Shown: positions 25,801 through 33,239 of the stretch, piece after piece
Position numbering within the stretch: position 1 is the stretch's first letter
How the letters are laid out: each line of letters opens with the position of its first letter
NCBI RefSeq assembly: GCF_004028635.1
Contig: NZ_ML138678.1
Coordinates: 434,001 to 498,000 of the forward strand
Direction: 5' to 3'
Origin: Streptomyces cyaneus
Lineage (GTDB): Bacteria > Actinomycetota > Actinomycetes > Streptomycetales > Streptomycetaceae
Length of the DNA: 64,000 nt
Notes under the pieces: generated by a model
The model's database searches: none
Told to the model about the DNA's origin: nothing
Seen by the model: only the letters and a program-made list of their open reading frames with translations
Made by a program: the position numbers and the translations under genes

Positions 25801-28372
25801 CGAGTTCAGGCTCCAGCCAGTCGACGACGACTCCGTCGACGACGGCCTTCACCGTCTCCTGTGGTGTGCCCTTGTTCAGGGTCCGCAGGCCGACCTTCTC
25901 GAAGACCGAGCCCCACCCCATCGCGGGCAGCAGGAACTGGTGCACCTCCCAGGTCTTCAGCTTCTCGCCGAGCGGCACGTGCCGGGGTTTCTGCGGGTCC
26001 TTGGAGACCAGCCAGCCGCCCTTGCTGAGGCTCTTGCCCGGATACACCTTGCGGGCCGCGCCGATCAGCGAGTTGCCCCGGTGCAGGTGAAGGCCGTACC
26101 AAGGCGCCTTCATGCCCCGGTACATGGTGTTCAGCCACAGCGAGATCTCGGCGAGCTCGACGGCCGTATGGTTGAGGTCGACGCCGTACGCGTTGTGCAG
26201 GGCGATGTACGCCTTCACCTTCTGCAGTTCGCGCTGATAGTCCTCGGGGTCGATGTCGACGCCGCGCTCACGCTGGGCGAGCCGCAGATACAGCTGGGCG
26301 AGCTGGTTGACGGCCTCGTTGAGGAACGCGCCGGAGCCCAGGGCCGGTTCGCACACGCGCCAGCGCAGGACGTCCGCGGCGTCGACCCCGGCGTTCTCCG
26401 GCACCTTGGGATCGACCTCGCCCTTCTCGTCGAGGCGGAAGCGCAGGGTCTGCTCGACGGTGGCCTGGGTGAGAGATTCGGGCGTGTAGTAGGAGGCGCT
26501 GGTCTGACGGTCGCGGCCAGCGAGACGGTAGACGTACGAGCCGACCTTGTGGGGGACCGGGACACGCTGGTTGGTCTCCGGGTTCAGCTCCGTGCCGACG
26601 AACACGCTGTCGTCGGGGCCGTCCGGGTAGCGGCCCGAGGCGACCTGGCTCGCCCGGATCAGCCAGGAACCGCCGCTGGGATCGCCGCCCTTGGCGACCT
26701 CGTACAGCGGCTCGTCGGCGATGAAACCGGTGTACGACATCAGGCCCTCGTACACCGCGCCGAGGTGGTTGATACTGAGGTTGGCGTACGAGATGAAGCC
26801 GCCCCGGCCGCCCCGGCCCCGGCCCTCCACCACCGTCAGATTGCGCAGCACCTGGTGCAGGACCTTGTTGCGCAGCCGGAGGTCCAGCCGGCGGGCGGGG
26901 TCGGCGACAGTGCCGTCGGGGGCGATGTCGTCGGGGTGTGTGATCTTCTGGTCGACGAGCTTTATCGACTTCGGGTCGAAGAGCCGGGACTTCAGGGCCT
27001 CGATGCGGACGCCCTCGTAGCCGTCGTCTTCGGACAGCACGGCCTCCTCGGCGGCCGGGGTGGGCGGGGCCTCGCGGGAGGTGACCGTGTCCGCCACGGG
27101 GTGCCCGGTGAAGACCTTCTTGAACAGCAGGGCCAGGGAATCGTGGAAGTGGTGGCGGTCCCGGGAGGCGCTGGACAGCTTCTCCTGGACCACCAGCTCG
27201 CGTAGTCGGGCCACGCTGTACCCCTCGACGTACTCCTCGCTCTTCATCGGGAGGATGTCCAGCTCTGGGCGGGCCTCGGCGTAGAGGAGGAAGAGGATGC
27301 GGTAGAGGTAGCGCAGCGACTCCTTGGTGAGGACACGCGGGAGTGCGTTCGGGTCGGCGAGCGTGTCCGGGAGCCATTCGGGGAGGTCGTCGGGCTGGAC
27401 GCCCTTGTCGCGGGCGAGTTCCAGGACCTCGTTGGCGATGAGCTGGACGGACTTCTTCAGGCCCTCGCGCAGGTCGTTGGTCACGCCGACGGAGTGGTCG
27501 CGGGACTCCGACACCAGGCGGGCGATGTCGTCGTCGCCGCCGTCCTCGGCCGGGCGGAGGGACGGGGCGCCGAACAGGGCGGCGATCACTTCGAGTTCGC
27601 CCGCGCTCGCGCCCTTGACGCCCTTGCGGGGCAGGGCTACCTCCAGGCTGACCGCGAGATGGCGTCCGCGCGCGTAGTTCTCACGGTCCGCGAGGACCAA
27701 CACCCCGCCGAACAAGAGCAGTGCGTAACGCGGGGCGGCCGGGTCGGCGAGCAACCAGGCCGCGAGGTCCGTGATAGTGGTGAGGGTCTTGCCGGAGGCG
27801 ACCCGGACGGGGGCGGGCAGGCGGTTGGCCGAGCCGTCGGCGCGGGTGCCGGCGATGTCGTCGGCGAAACCGCCGGTCAGGACGGCAACGCCCGGCTCGT
27901 GGTGGGCCACGGGCACGGCCACGGGACCGGCCGCGCCGTGCACGGTGAGGTGGCCGGGGTTCGGGGTGAAGCCGAGGGCGCGCAGGACGCGGTTGTGCCA
28001 GGCGTCCAGGCCCGCACGCCACACCTCATCCGGGCTGTCGCCGTACACGCGGGTCCCGGCCCTCGGCTGGAAGACGGGCGGCTCCTCCGCGCCGGTGTGG
28101 GCCTTGAGCGCCTCGGCCGCCGCCTGCTGGGCGACAACGGCCTCCTGGTCCGGCAGGACGTTGAACTTCTCGGCCTCGCCACCCACGGTGAGTCGTACGT
28201 CGAGGTAGGGCCCGGTGAGGTCGCGCAGCCCCTGCCGAGGCGTGGGACGGCCGTGGCGCTCCTCGGTCGCCCACTCCTTCAGACGGCCCGACTTGAGCTG
28301 CTTGGGCAGGATCTCGTCCAGGTAGAAGGACGGGAAGTACTCGCCCTCGTTGATCAGCGCGTCGAACTTCAC
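22838..28372 (-). CDS. Very large class I adenine-specific DNA methyltransferase (Eco57I/DrmMI/PglX-like)
   Basis: The product is 1844 residues. Its N-terminal 600 residues hold a mixed domain and a helical part (RYLYRILFLLYAEARPEL). The methylase core has motif I as CEPALGSGAFLNEAVN near residue 674, GVDLNHTAVELAEISLWLN, and the catalytic NPPW in LMVGNPPWVKQEW near 1177. It then has a long C-terminal target-recognition region. The NPPW motif predicts N6-adenine methylation. It resembles the standalone methylases of DISARM class 1 and BREX more than a simple type II enzyme. GTG 28372 has AGGAG 8 bases upstream. Bases 23900-24500, in the recognition region, have visibly weaker GC3 bias, suggesting exchange of that part. 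It lies 70 bases downstream of the SNF2 gene. Confidence 0.9.
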   Translation of the reverse strand: MKFDALINEGEYFPSFYLDEILPKQLKSGRLKEWATEERHGRPTPRQGLRDLTGPYLDVRLTVGGEAEKFNVLPDQEAVVAQQAAAEALKAHTGAEEPPVFQPRAGTRVYGDSPDEVWRAGLDAWHNRVLRALGFTPNPGHLTVHGAAGPVAVPVAHHEPGVAVLTGGFADDIAGTRADGSANRLPAPVRVASGKTLTTITDLAAWLLADPAAPRYALLLFGGVLVLADRENYARGRHLAVSLEVALPRKGVKGASAGELEVIAALFGAPSLRPAEDGGDDDIARLVSESRDHSVGVTNDLREGLKKSVQLIANEVLELARDKGVQPDDLPEWLPDTLADPNALPRVLTKESLRYLYRILFLLYAEARPELDILPMKSEEYVEGYSVARLRELVVQEKLSSASRDRHHFHDSLALLFKKVFTGHPVADTVTSREAPPTPAAEEAVLSEDDGYEGVRIEALKSRLFDPKSIKLVDQKITHPDDIAPDGTVADPARRLDLRLRNKVLHQVLRNLTVVEGRGRGGRGGFISYANLSINHLGAVYEGLMSYTGFIADEPLYEVAKGGDPSGGSWLIRASQVASGRYPDGPDDSVFVGTELNPETNQRVPVPHKVGSYVYRLAGRDRQTSASYYTPESLTQATVEQTLRFRLDEKGEVDPKVPENAGVDAADVLRWRVCEPALGSGAFLNEAVNQLAQLYLRLAQRERGVDIDPEDYQRELQKVKAYIALHNAYGVDLNHTAVELAEISLWLNTMYRGMKAPWYGLHLHRGNSLIGAARKVYPGKSLSKGGWLVSKDPQKPRHVPLGEKLKTWEVHQFLLPAMGWGSVFEKVGLRTLNKGTPQETVKAVVDGVVVDWLEPELVDAMRKWRSAMRRNPKGGPKRDTAPKTKPAPTREQIAEKDAKLGQGALDLGLEIWEPLSFDFASAESDTRGDAGRAANKPSTAAKDEDTDWEPGKPTQTGRLINLARRVEYLWDLVVMRLKLSEQEIARHVDVWGAEIPPDVPEGPAPLDRDAVLAALHKKGTPYWRLKQLMNAWCALWFWPLEEIGLLDGSDRFHYAPHGEDLTALRKGHDDRRVALKSLDDWIEFAEALVGNVDVDVKEGKQASIVSFEGVRSLEELDEKERELDRRMIDGLGWARSADLGHTFPWYGTVTRIAEERGFFHWELDFAHVFAEGGFDLMVGNPPWVKQEWRESGVLAEFEPWFELAEKPSNEAWVERKAEVMGWPEVRSTFLDELAGHAGMSGFLASVDTHPELVGTQPDLYRAFMLLGWRAVGERGTVGLIHPSTHFTGAKEGLLRASAYRHLRLHADFVNAKHLFAPPVGHTTHFSVNVYGSSREISFEHMSWLFHPLVLSHSIRHDGEGEVPGIKYRENWDLRPHRSRVVTVDQHTLTQWQKLAGGEEPPPLAETKLLFPVTIAEESAIAALAKWPHRLAETPDISPGFHEKNDRTSGYFSWNPGPVEGWQDVILQSSFIGVATPFYKQPPEGGSKGMRDFEGWDHLNLAVDAVPRTNYRSAGSRSRFIDKQDSWVDHDRLAQLCGDPAAVAAAEVDVKAADPELEEGDLDKAVAVLLRAASMRPYSEFYRVAWRRQIASNTERSLFAALVPPGPTHIHMVHSAALETDRETVLMAGFWASLPLDYFLRATGRGDLQKGEARVMPAPTPNHPLESALLLRTLRLNCQTNAYAPLWEELYDDTWQQDTWAASKRWPKGTPPLTQGIGPTWTRDTPLRTEFSRRAALVEIDALVAVWLGISAEELVAMYDARFPVLQQYEENMWFDANGRRIAKAHQQYGYGQPKEAWKQLSSPEAFPEEANVPDGYADPLYRAHRKDEMRAAHEEFSRRLREAN

Positions 28373-28442
28373 GCTTGCCGCTCCTGCCGGATCGCTTCAG
28401 ACGTAAGGGAGGTGATATGGGAGGTGATGGGGGTGACGACGG

Positions 28443-31400
28443 TCATGAGCTCGGCTCCAGAACCGCCAGGACCCGCACCATCGGGGCGCCGGTCGTACGC
28501 AGCCTGACCGCCGCTTTCTCCAGGTTCTCCGCGGCCCGCTCGCGAGCGGTACGTCCGCCGCTGAAGCCGGGCAGGGGCTGCTCCAGCCAGTGGCCGACCT
28601 TCTTCTCGTAGTCGCGCAGCGGACCGTTCACGTGGTCCTCCACCTCGGTCCTACGACGGCCCATCTCGCGGCGCGTGGCGAGCACGGCCTCCGGCACGTG
28701 CTGCTGGAGTGCCGTCGGGTCGCCCTGCGCGAAGTGGTCCGGCATGTTCGGCCCCAGGCCGAGGTCGGCGAGAAGCTGACGCGTCAACTCCCGTACGCGG
28801 GGCTCCTCTCCCGGCCGCCCCAGGCGGTCGACGGCCAGCCAGGCCACGACCGTCGGGCGGCCGTCCTGGTTGGACCACACGCCCTGGGTGAGGAAGACCG
28901 GCTCCGGCACGCGGGCGTGGTCCACCTGGATCACGGGTGCCTGCTGGCGTCCGAGCTGGACCAGCACCTTGTCGGTGATCCACTCCAACACCGGGTGTAG
29001 TTCGCCCACGTAGTGGGCGTCCGGCCACAGCGACGGGGAGTCGGCGTCCTCCCGGGCCCGGCGCAGGGAGTCGGCCGCGTCGTCCCGGCTGAAGGTGAGC
29101 TTCATACGTCGGGTGATGCCGTGGTCCCGGAGGTAGCCGGTGGGCAGGACGTCGAGGCGGTCGGCGAGGTCCTCCGGGGTGTCGAAGCTGAGGTCGGTGC
29201 CGCTGACGGTGGTGTCCAGGCGGAACGCCTCCAGGTCGGCGAGCTCCTCCAGGCCGGCGAGGACGTAGTCGCGGCGGTCTGTGAACAGGCGCAGCTCCTC
29301 GACGACGTGGAGGGGGGCGTGGGCGCCGGAGTCGGAGTCGGCCGCCGAAGTTCCGGCGGCGGGCGCTTCGGAGGGCTCCGGGGCATCGTCGAACTCGAAC
29401 CCGGCGTCCGCCTCGAAGTCCTCGTCGAAGTCGAAGCCGGCTGCGAACTCCGAGTCGTCGTAAGGATCGCCGCCCGCGCCGAACTCGGCGTTCAGCTGCT
29501 GGGCGAGAGGGAGCCCGCCGTCGTTGAGGGAGTCCAGGGAGTCCAGAGCGTCGACTGGCACGGACTGGAGGTCATCCACGGCCTGCTCGGGCGCCTCCCC
29601 CTTGAACAGCGCCTCCATCACGCGCTTCTCCTCCAGCGCGCCGTCATTCTCCTTTGTCGCCGCCTCCACGGCACCGAGGATCGCGTGCACCTTCTCCTCG
29701 CGGGCGAGGACCTTCTCGGCGATGTCCGTGTCGTCCAGCGCGCCCTCGACGGCCGACCGGAGGATCAGCGCGCGGAACTCCGGCGGCCTGGTCTGCCCGT
29801 ACCGGTCGATACGGCCGTTGCGCTGTTCCACCCGGATCAGGCTCCAGGGCAGGTCCCAGTGAATGAGGTGATGGCATTGGCGGTGCAGGTTGACGCCTTC
29901 GGAAGCGCCGTCGCCCGTCAGCAGCAGTCGTACGTCACTGCCTGCGCGGGCGAACTCGTCGACGTACTCCATCTGCATCTTGTCGGAGATGCCGGAGCCG
30001 CTGTACATGACCTTGACGGCGGCCTTGGCGTCGTCCGCGTCCTTCCAGCCGAGCAGCGGCGGGAGAACCGCGCCCAGCCAGTCGAGGGTCTCACGGCGCT
30101 CGGAGAAAACGACGGCGCGGACGGAACTGCCCGCCTTCACGCCGATCCGGGCCAGCTCCTCGACCAGGCCCGCCAGCTTGGACGTGGCGGTGAGGCCGTC
30201 GGCTCCGGCGGCGGCGCGCTCGATCGAGCGGGCCAGCTCCATGAGACGCAGGAGGGAGGCTGTCTCGGGGGTGGTCGCCTCCACGGACGGCGGCTCGTCG
30301 GTGATCTTGTGCTGCTGGGGGAGTTGGTGTCCGGTCCTCGCAAGCCGCTGCCGGACCGTGGCGAACAGGGCGCGATGCGAGGACAGGAAGGACTTGAGCA
30401 AGACGTACGGGAAGAGATGGTCTTCGGTCCCCACCTGCTGGTCGGGGTGCGCCAGCCAGTGCTCGGCGAGCTCCTGGAAGACCCGCTCCTCCAGGTCGTT
30501 GGCCTGGCAGGACACGGGGCGGGAGCCGCCTCGCGGTGCCCAGTGGTCCTTGAGCTGGGCTGCCACCTCGGCGCTGACCTTGGTCCGGCGCAGCATCAGG
30601 TGTTCCAGCTCCGCCGCCTTCGGGTTGCTCGGATCCTTGACAGCCATGGGGTCAAGGAGGCGGATCAGGCCGGTGAAGGCGGGCATGTTGCCGTTGTGCG
30701 GGGTCGCGCTGGCCAGGATCAGCGCGTCGGTGCGTTCGGCGAGCAGGTCCGCGAGGGCGCGGCGGTCGCTGCCCTGGTTGATGAGGTTGTGGGACTCGTC
30801 GATGACCACGGCGTCCCAGTGGAGGTGCTCCAGCCACGGACGGTAGCGCTTGGGATTCTTGAGCGTGTCCATGGAGATGATCACGCGCTTGTAGTACGTG
30901 AACGGGTTGCGGCCCGCCGGGATCTTCCGCTCGATACGGGCGATGCCCGCGCTGTCCAGCCGGACCAGCGGGAGCGAGAAACGGGTCCACATCTCGTGCT
31001 GGAACTGTTCGAGGACGGGCGCGGGTGTCACGACGAGGATGCGCTCGCCCCGGCCGCGCCGGATCAGTTCGCCGAGCAGGACACCGATCTCCAGCGTCTT
31101 GCCGAGACCCACGACGTCGCCGATCAGCAGCCGGGGGCGCAACGGGTTCGCCAAGGCCTTGGCGGCGGGCCTCAGCTGGTAGTCCATCCGGTCGAGGAGG
31201 AAACCGTCGGTCAGCGCCAGACGCCGTTCCCGCTGGGGCAGTGCGGTCTTGCGCAGGACCGCTTCCACGAAGAGGCGGCTACGGCGGAAGTGCGGAGAGC
31301 TGTCGGGGACGAGCCGGGTGTCCTCGGGGCGCAGGATGCGGGGCTCGTCCATCGTGGGGGCGAGGAAGCGGGCTTGCTGGCCGCGGACCAGGTCGGAGGC

Positions 31401-31520
31401 GCCGACGGCCTCGATCAGGTACTCGCCGGGGCGTACCTGCTTGCTGTTGCGGACCATCCATTCCTCGTCCCGCACCTCGATGACGGTGCCGGGGGGCGGG
31501 GGGCCGTCGGGTGCGGGCAT
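28443..31520 (-). CDS. SNF2/RapA-type helicase-like ATPase (DrmD/BrxHII-like)
   Basis: The protein is 1025 residues from ATG 31520, which has AAAGGA 6 bases upstream. Motifs in order are: Walker A GDVVGLGKTLEIG near residue 137, motif II VVIDESHNL near 240, SATPHNGN, a phospholipase-like absence of nuclease motifs, then domain 2 with AVVFSERRETLDWL and EQRNGRIDRYGQ near 568. An acidic low-complexity stretch (many Asp, Glu, Phe, about residues 690-740) follows, then a C-terminal domain. The order matches RapA-like SNF2 ATPases, including DrmD of DISARM class 1 and BrxHII of BREX type 3, both encoded next to an adenine methylase as here. It probably translocates on DNA as part of the island's defence complex. 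Confidence 0.88.
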   Translation of the reverse strand: MPAPDGPPPPGTVIEVRDEEWMVRNSKQVRPGEYLIEAVGASDLVRGQQARFLAPTMDEPRILRPEDTRLVPDSSPHFRRSRLFVEAVLRKTALPQRERRLALTDGFLLDRMDYQLRPAAKALANPLRPRLLIGDVVGLGKTLEIGVLLGELIRRGRGERILVVTPAPVLEQFQHEMWTRFSLPLVRLDSAGIARIERKIPAGRNPFTYYKRVIISMDTLKNPKRYRPWLEHLHWDAVVIDESHNLINQGSDRRALADLLAERTDALILASATPHNGNMPAFTGLIRLLDPMAVKDPSNPKAAELEHLMLRRTKVSAEVAAQLKDHWAPRGGSRPVSCQANDLEERVFQELAEHWLAHPDQQVGTEDHLFPYVLLKSFLSSHRALFATVRQRLARTGHQLPQQHKITDEPPSVEATTPETASLLRLMELARSIERAAAGADGLTATSKLAGLVEELARIGVKAGSSVRAVVFSERRETLDWLGAVLPPLLGWKDADDAKAAVKVMYSGSGISDKMQMEYVDEFARAGSDVRLLLTGDGASEGVNLHRQCHHLIHWDLPWSLIRVEQRNGRIDRYGQTRPPEFRALILRSAVEGALDDTDIAEKVLAREEKVHAILGAVEAATKENDGALEEKRVMEALFKGEAPEQAVDDLQSVPVDALDSLDSLNDGGLPLAQQLNAEFGAGGDPYDDSEFAAGFDFDEDFEADAGFEFDDAPEPSEAPAAGTSAADSDSGAHAPLHVVEELRLFTDRRDYVLAGLEELADLEAFRLDTTVSGTDLSFDTPEDLADRLDVLPTGYLRDHGITRRMKLTFSRDDAADSLRRAREDADSPSLWPDAHYVGELHPVLEWITDKVLVQLGRQQAPVIQVDHARVPEPVFLTQGVWSNQDGRPTVVAWLAVDRLGRPGEEPRVRELTRQLLADLGLGPNMPDHFAQGDPTALQQHVPEAVLATRREMGRRRTEVEDHVNGPLRDYEKKVGHWLEQPLPGFSGGRTARERAAENLEKAAVRLRTTGAPMVRVLAVLEPSS

Positions 31521-31680
31521 GGAGGGTCCTTTCCGGTTGGGCGGGGTGGTGTTGAGGGTAGCGCCGCGGGGGTTGAGCGGTGAGGGCATCCGCAGGTCCG
31601 TTGTGGCTGGTCGCGCCCGTACGCGGCGGATCCGCATACGACGCGGCCCCGCGCCTCCGGGAGGTGACGGTACCCCTTGC

Positions 31681-33021
31681 CTACAGGTTCCCTCGGCGCG
31701 CGTAGCGCCTACGCAGGTCGGTCGCCACCTTCTGTGCGGCTCGCGGTGGCGCCTGTGGGGTCTCGGGCTGCGGCTCCTCCTCCGGGGCGCGCGGGGGCGG
31801 GAGGGGGTAGCTGGTGGGGGTCGGATGGGGGGCCACCAGCGTCGGTACATAGACCGCCGGCTCGGGGGCGGCGGGGTCGATCTCCTCCGCCATCGGCTCG
31901 GGGGCGGGGTCGACCTCGTCCACCGCCAGCTCGATCTCGTCCGTGTAGATGACCCCGTAGAACCCGGGGTCGACGTCCGGCAGGTCCGCGTCGACCGCTT
32001 GCCTGGCCAGCTCCCGGACCTCCGGATCGACCTGGTCGGCGAAAGCCTCGGGGGGCAGCTCCGGAGTCAGAGCCGCGGCCTCGACGAGCTCCTTGAGCTG
32101 CTGTGCCGCCAGGCCAGGGGGCAGGTCGGCGTCGGCGAGCAGGGTGAGCAGGCTGTCCTCCACCGCGTCGAGATCCGGTCGCTGCGACGGCGTGCTGACC
32201 AGGGTCTTGGCCAGCAGAGGGAGGAAGGGCACGTCGACGCCGTCCCACTTGGGCTCCGACGCCGACGGTCCGAACGGATATGGTGACCTGCCGGTCAGGG
32301 CGAAGAACAGCGTGGCTCCGAGCGCGTACACATCGGCGGGCCTGCTGGCGTGCTTGGCATCCTTGTACTGCTCGAGCGGCATGTAGGAGCGGGTGCCCAT
32401 CCTGGTGCCGGTCTTCGTGAGCGCCTGGCTGGACGACCGCTCGATCAGGACTGCGAGCCCGAAGTCCAGTACGACCGGCCCGTCCGGCCCCAGGACGACG
32501 TTGTCCGGCTTCAGGTCGCGGTGGAGCAGGTTCGCGCCGTGGATCGCGCGCAGGGCGTCCACCAGAGCCAGACCGAGGGCCGCGTACGGGCCGATACCGA
32601 GAGTGCCGGACTCCTTGACCATCGTGTGCAAAGAGGGTCCCGCGATGTAGTCCATCGCGAACCATGGCCGGTCGGCGGCCGGATCCTCCTCGAACGCGAT
32701 CAGTGCCGGGACCCGGTCACTGACCACGGCCCGCACCGCATCGATCTCCCTGCCGAACCGCTCGCGGTACTGCGGCTCGCCGTCCAACAGCTTCGGCTGG
32801 ATCAGCTTGACCACGACGAGCCGTGGCTCCTCGACCGCGTCGCCGTCGGGCTCGATCAGGTTGTAGGCCGCGGCCAGTTCGCCCGAGAGGCCGTCCAGGG
32901 GGATTCTTCGCGCCAGGTAGGCCACGCCCATGCCTCCCTCACCGAGGCGGGCCAGCAGTTCGAACGGCCCCACCACACGCGGGTCGGTATTGGTGTCCAG
33001 CGGCTTCATCGGCGCTCTCAT
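31681..33021 (-). CDS. Soluble Ser/Thr protein kinase of the island
   Basis: The 446-residue protein has a complete Hanks-type kinase domain: the glycine loop GEGGMGVAYLARR near residue 27, an Ala-Val-like lysine strand VVVKLIQP after a long insert, HRDLKPDNVVL near 167, DFGLAVL near 186 and a GTRSYMPLEQY activation-loop end. From about residue 300 there is a helical part, then a Pro- and Glu-rich tail. No membrane segment or PASTA repeat is present, so it is cytosolic. GAGGA lies 7 bases before ATG 33021. As first gene of the minus-strand series, 160 bases ahead of the SNF2 gene, it may play the signalling part that PglW plays in BREX type 2; that is inference. Confidence 0.9.
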   Translation of the reverse strand: MRAPMKPLDTNTDPRVVGPFELLARLGEGGMGVAYLARRIPLDGLSGELAAAYNLIEPDGDAVEEPRLVVVKLIQPKLLDGEPQYRERFGREIDAVRAVVSDRVPALIAFEEDPAADRPWFAMDYIAGPSLHTMVKESGTLGIGPYAALGLALVDALRAIHGANLLHRDLKPDNVVLGPDGPVVLDFGLAVLIERSSSQALTKTGTRMGTRSYMPLEQYKDAKHASRPADVYALGATLFFALTGRSPYPFGPSASEPKWDGVDVPFLPLLAKTLVSTPSQRPDLDAVEDSLLTLLADADLPPGLAAQQLKELVEAAALTPELPPEAFADQVDPEVRELARQAVDADLPDVDPGFYGVIYTDEIELAVDEVDPAPEPMAEEIDPAAPEPAVYVPTLVAPHPTPTSYPLPPPRAPEEEPQPETPQAPPRAAQKVATDLRRRYARRGNL

Positions 33022-33239
33022 ACCCCCGTCCTCTCGTCCCGGCCTGCATATCGGCCGCTCTGCCTGCGATCAGTTTACGAGCTGTGCTCGGGCACGGATC
33101 GGTGATCGGGACCCATCACGTGAAACAGGTCAAGTGGCCTCTTTTCTAAGGAAGTTGACCATCGCTGCTATAAGGTCACTCCCACCTGATCACGCACCGT
33201 GTGCGCACGGTGCTCGGAGTACTCACGGGGAGGCGCGGC
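33022..33239. promoter_or_regulatory. Divergent promoter region between the kinase gene and the CBS/HEPN gene
   Basis: These 218 bases must hold the start signals of both genes. The part from 33120 to 33180 is richer in A and T than its surroundings. It contains an inverted pair GGTCAA (33128-33133) and TTGACC (33155-33160) and a TATAAG at 33169-33174. The spacing does not fit a standard sigma-70 promoter, so I cannot name the -10 and -35 with confidence. The inverted pair could be an operator shared by both genes. Confidence 0.45.

Noticed and set aside
24434..27205. A 923-codon open frame on the plus strand
   Set aside because: It is the mirror of the methyltransferase gene; the NPPW and SAM motifs are on the minus strand and this product has none.
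29013..31583. An 856-codon open frame on the plus strand
   Set aside because: It is antisense to the SNF2 helicase, whose Walker A and DESH motifs are clear on the other strand.
10543..33021. Complete BREX or DISARM system
   Set aside because: PglZ, BrxC/PglY and BrxA/B are missing for BREX, and DrmC (PLD) and DrmE are missing for DISARM. Only single parts resemble these systems.
33155..33174. TTGACC and TATAAG as a promoter for the CBS/HEPN gene
   Set aside because: Only 8 bases separate them, far short of the 16-19 needed.
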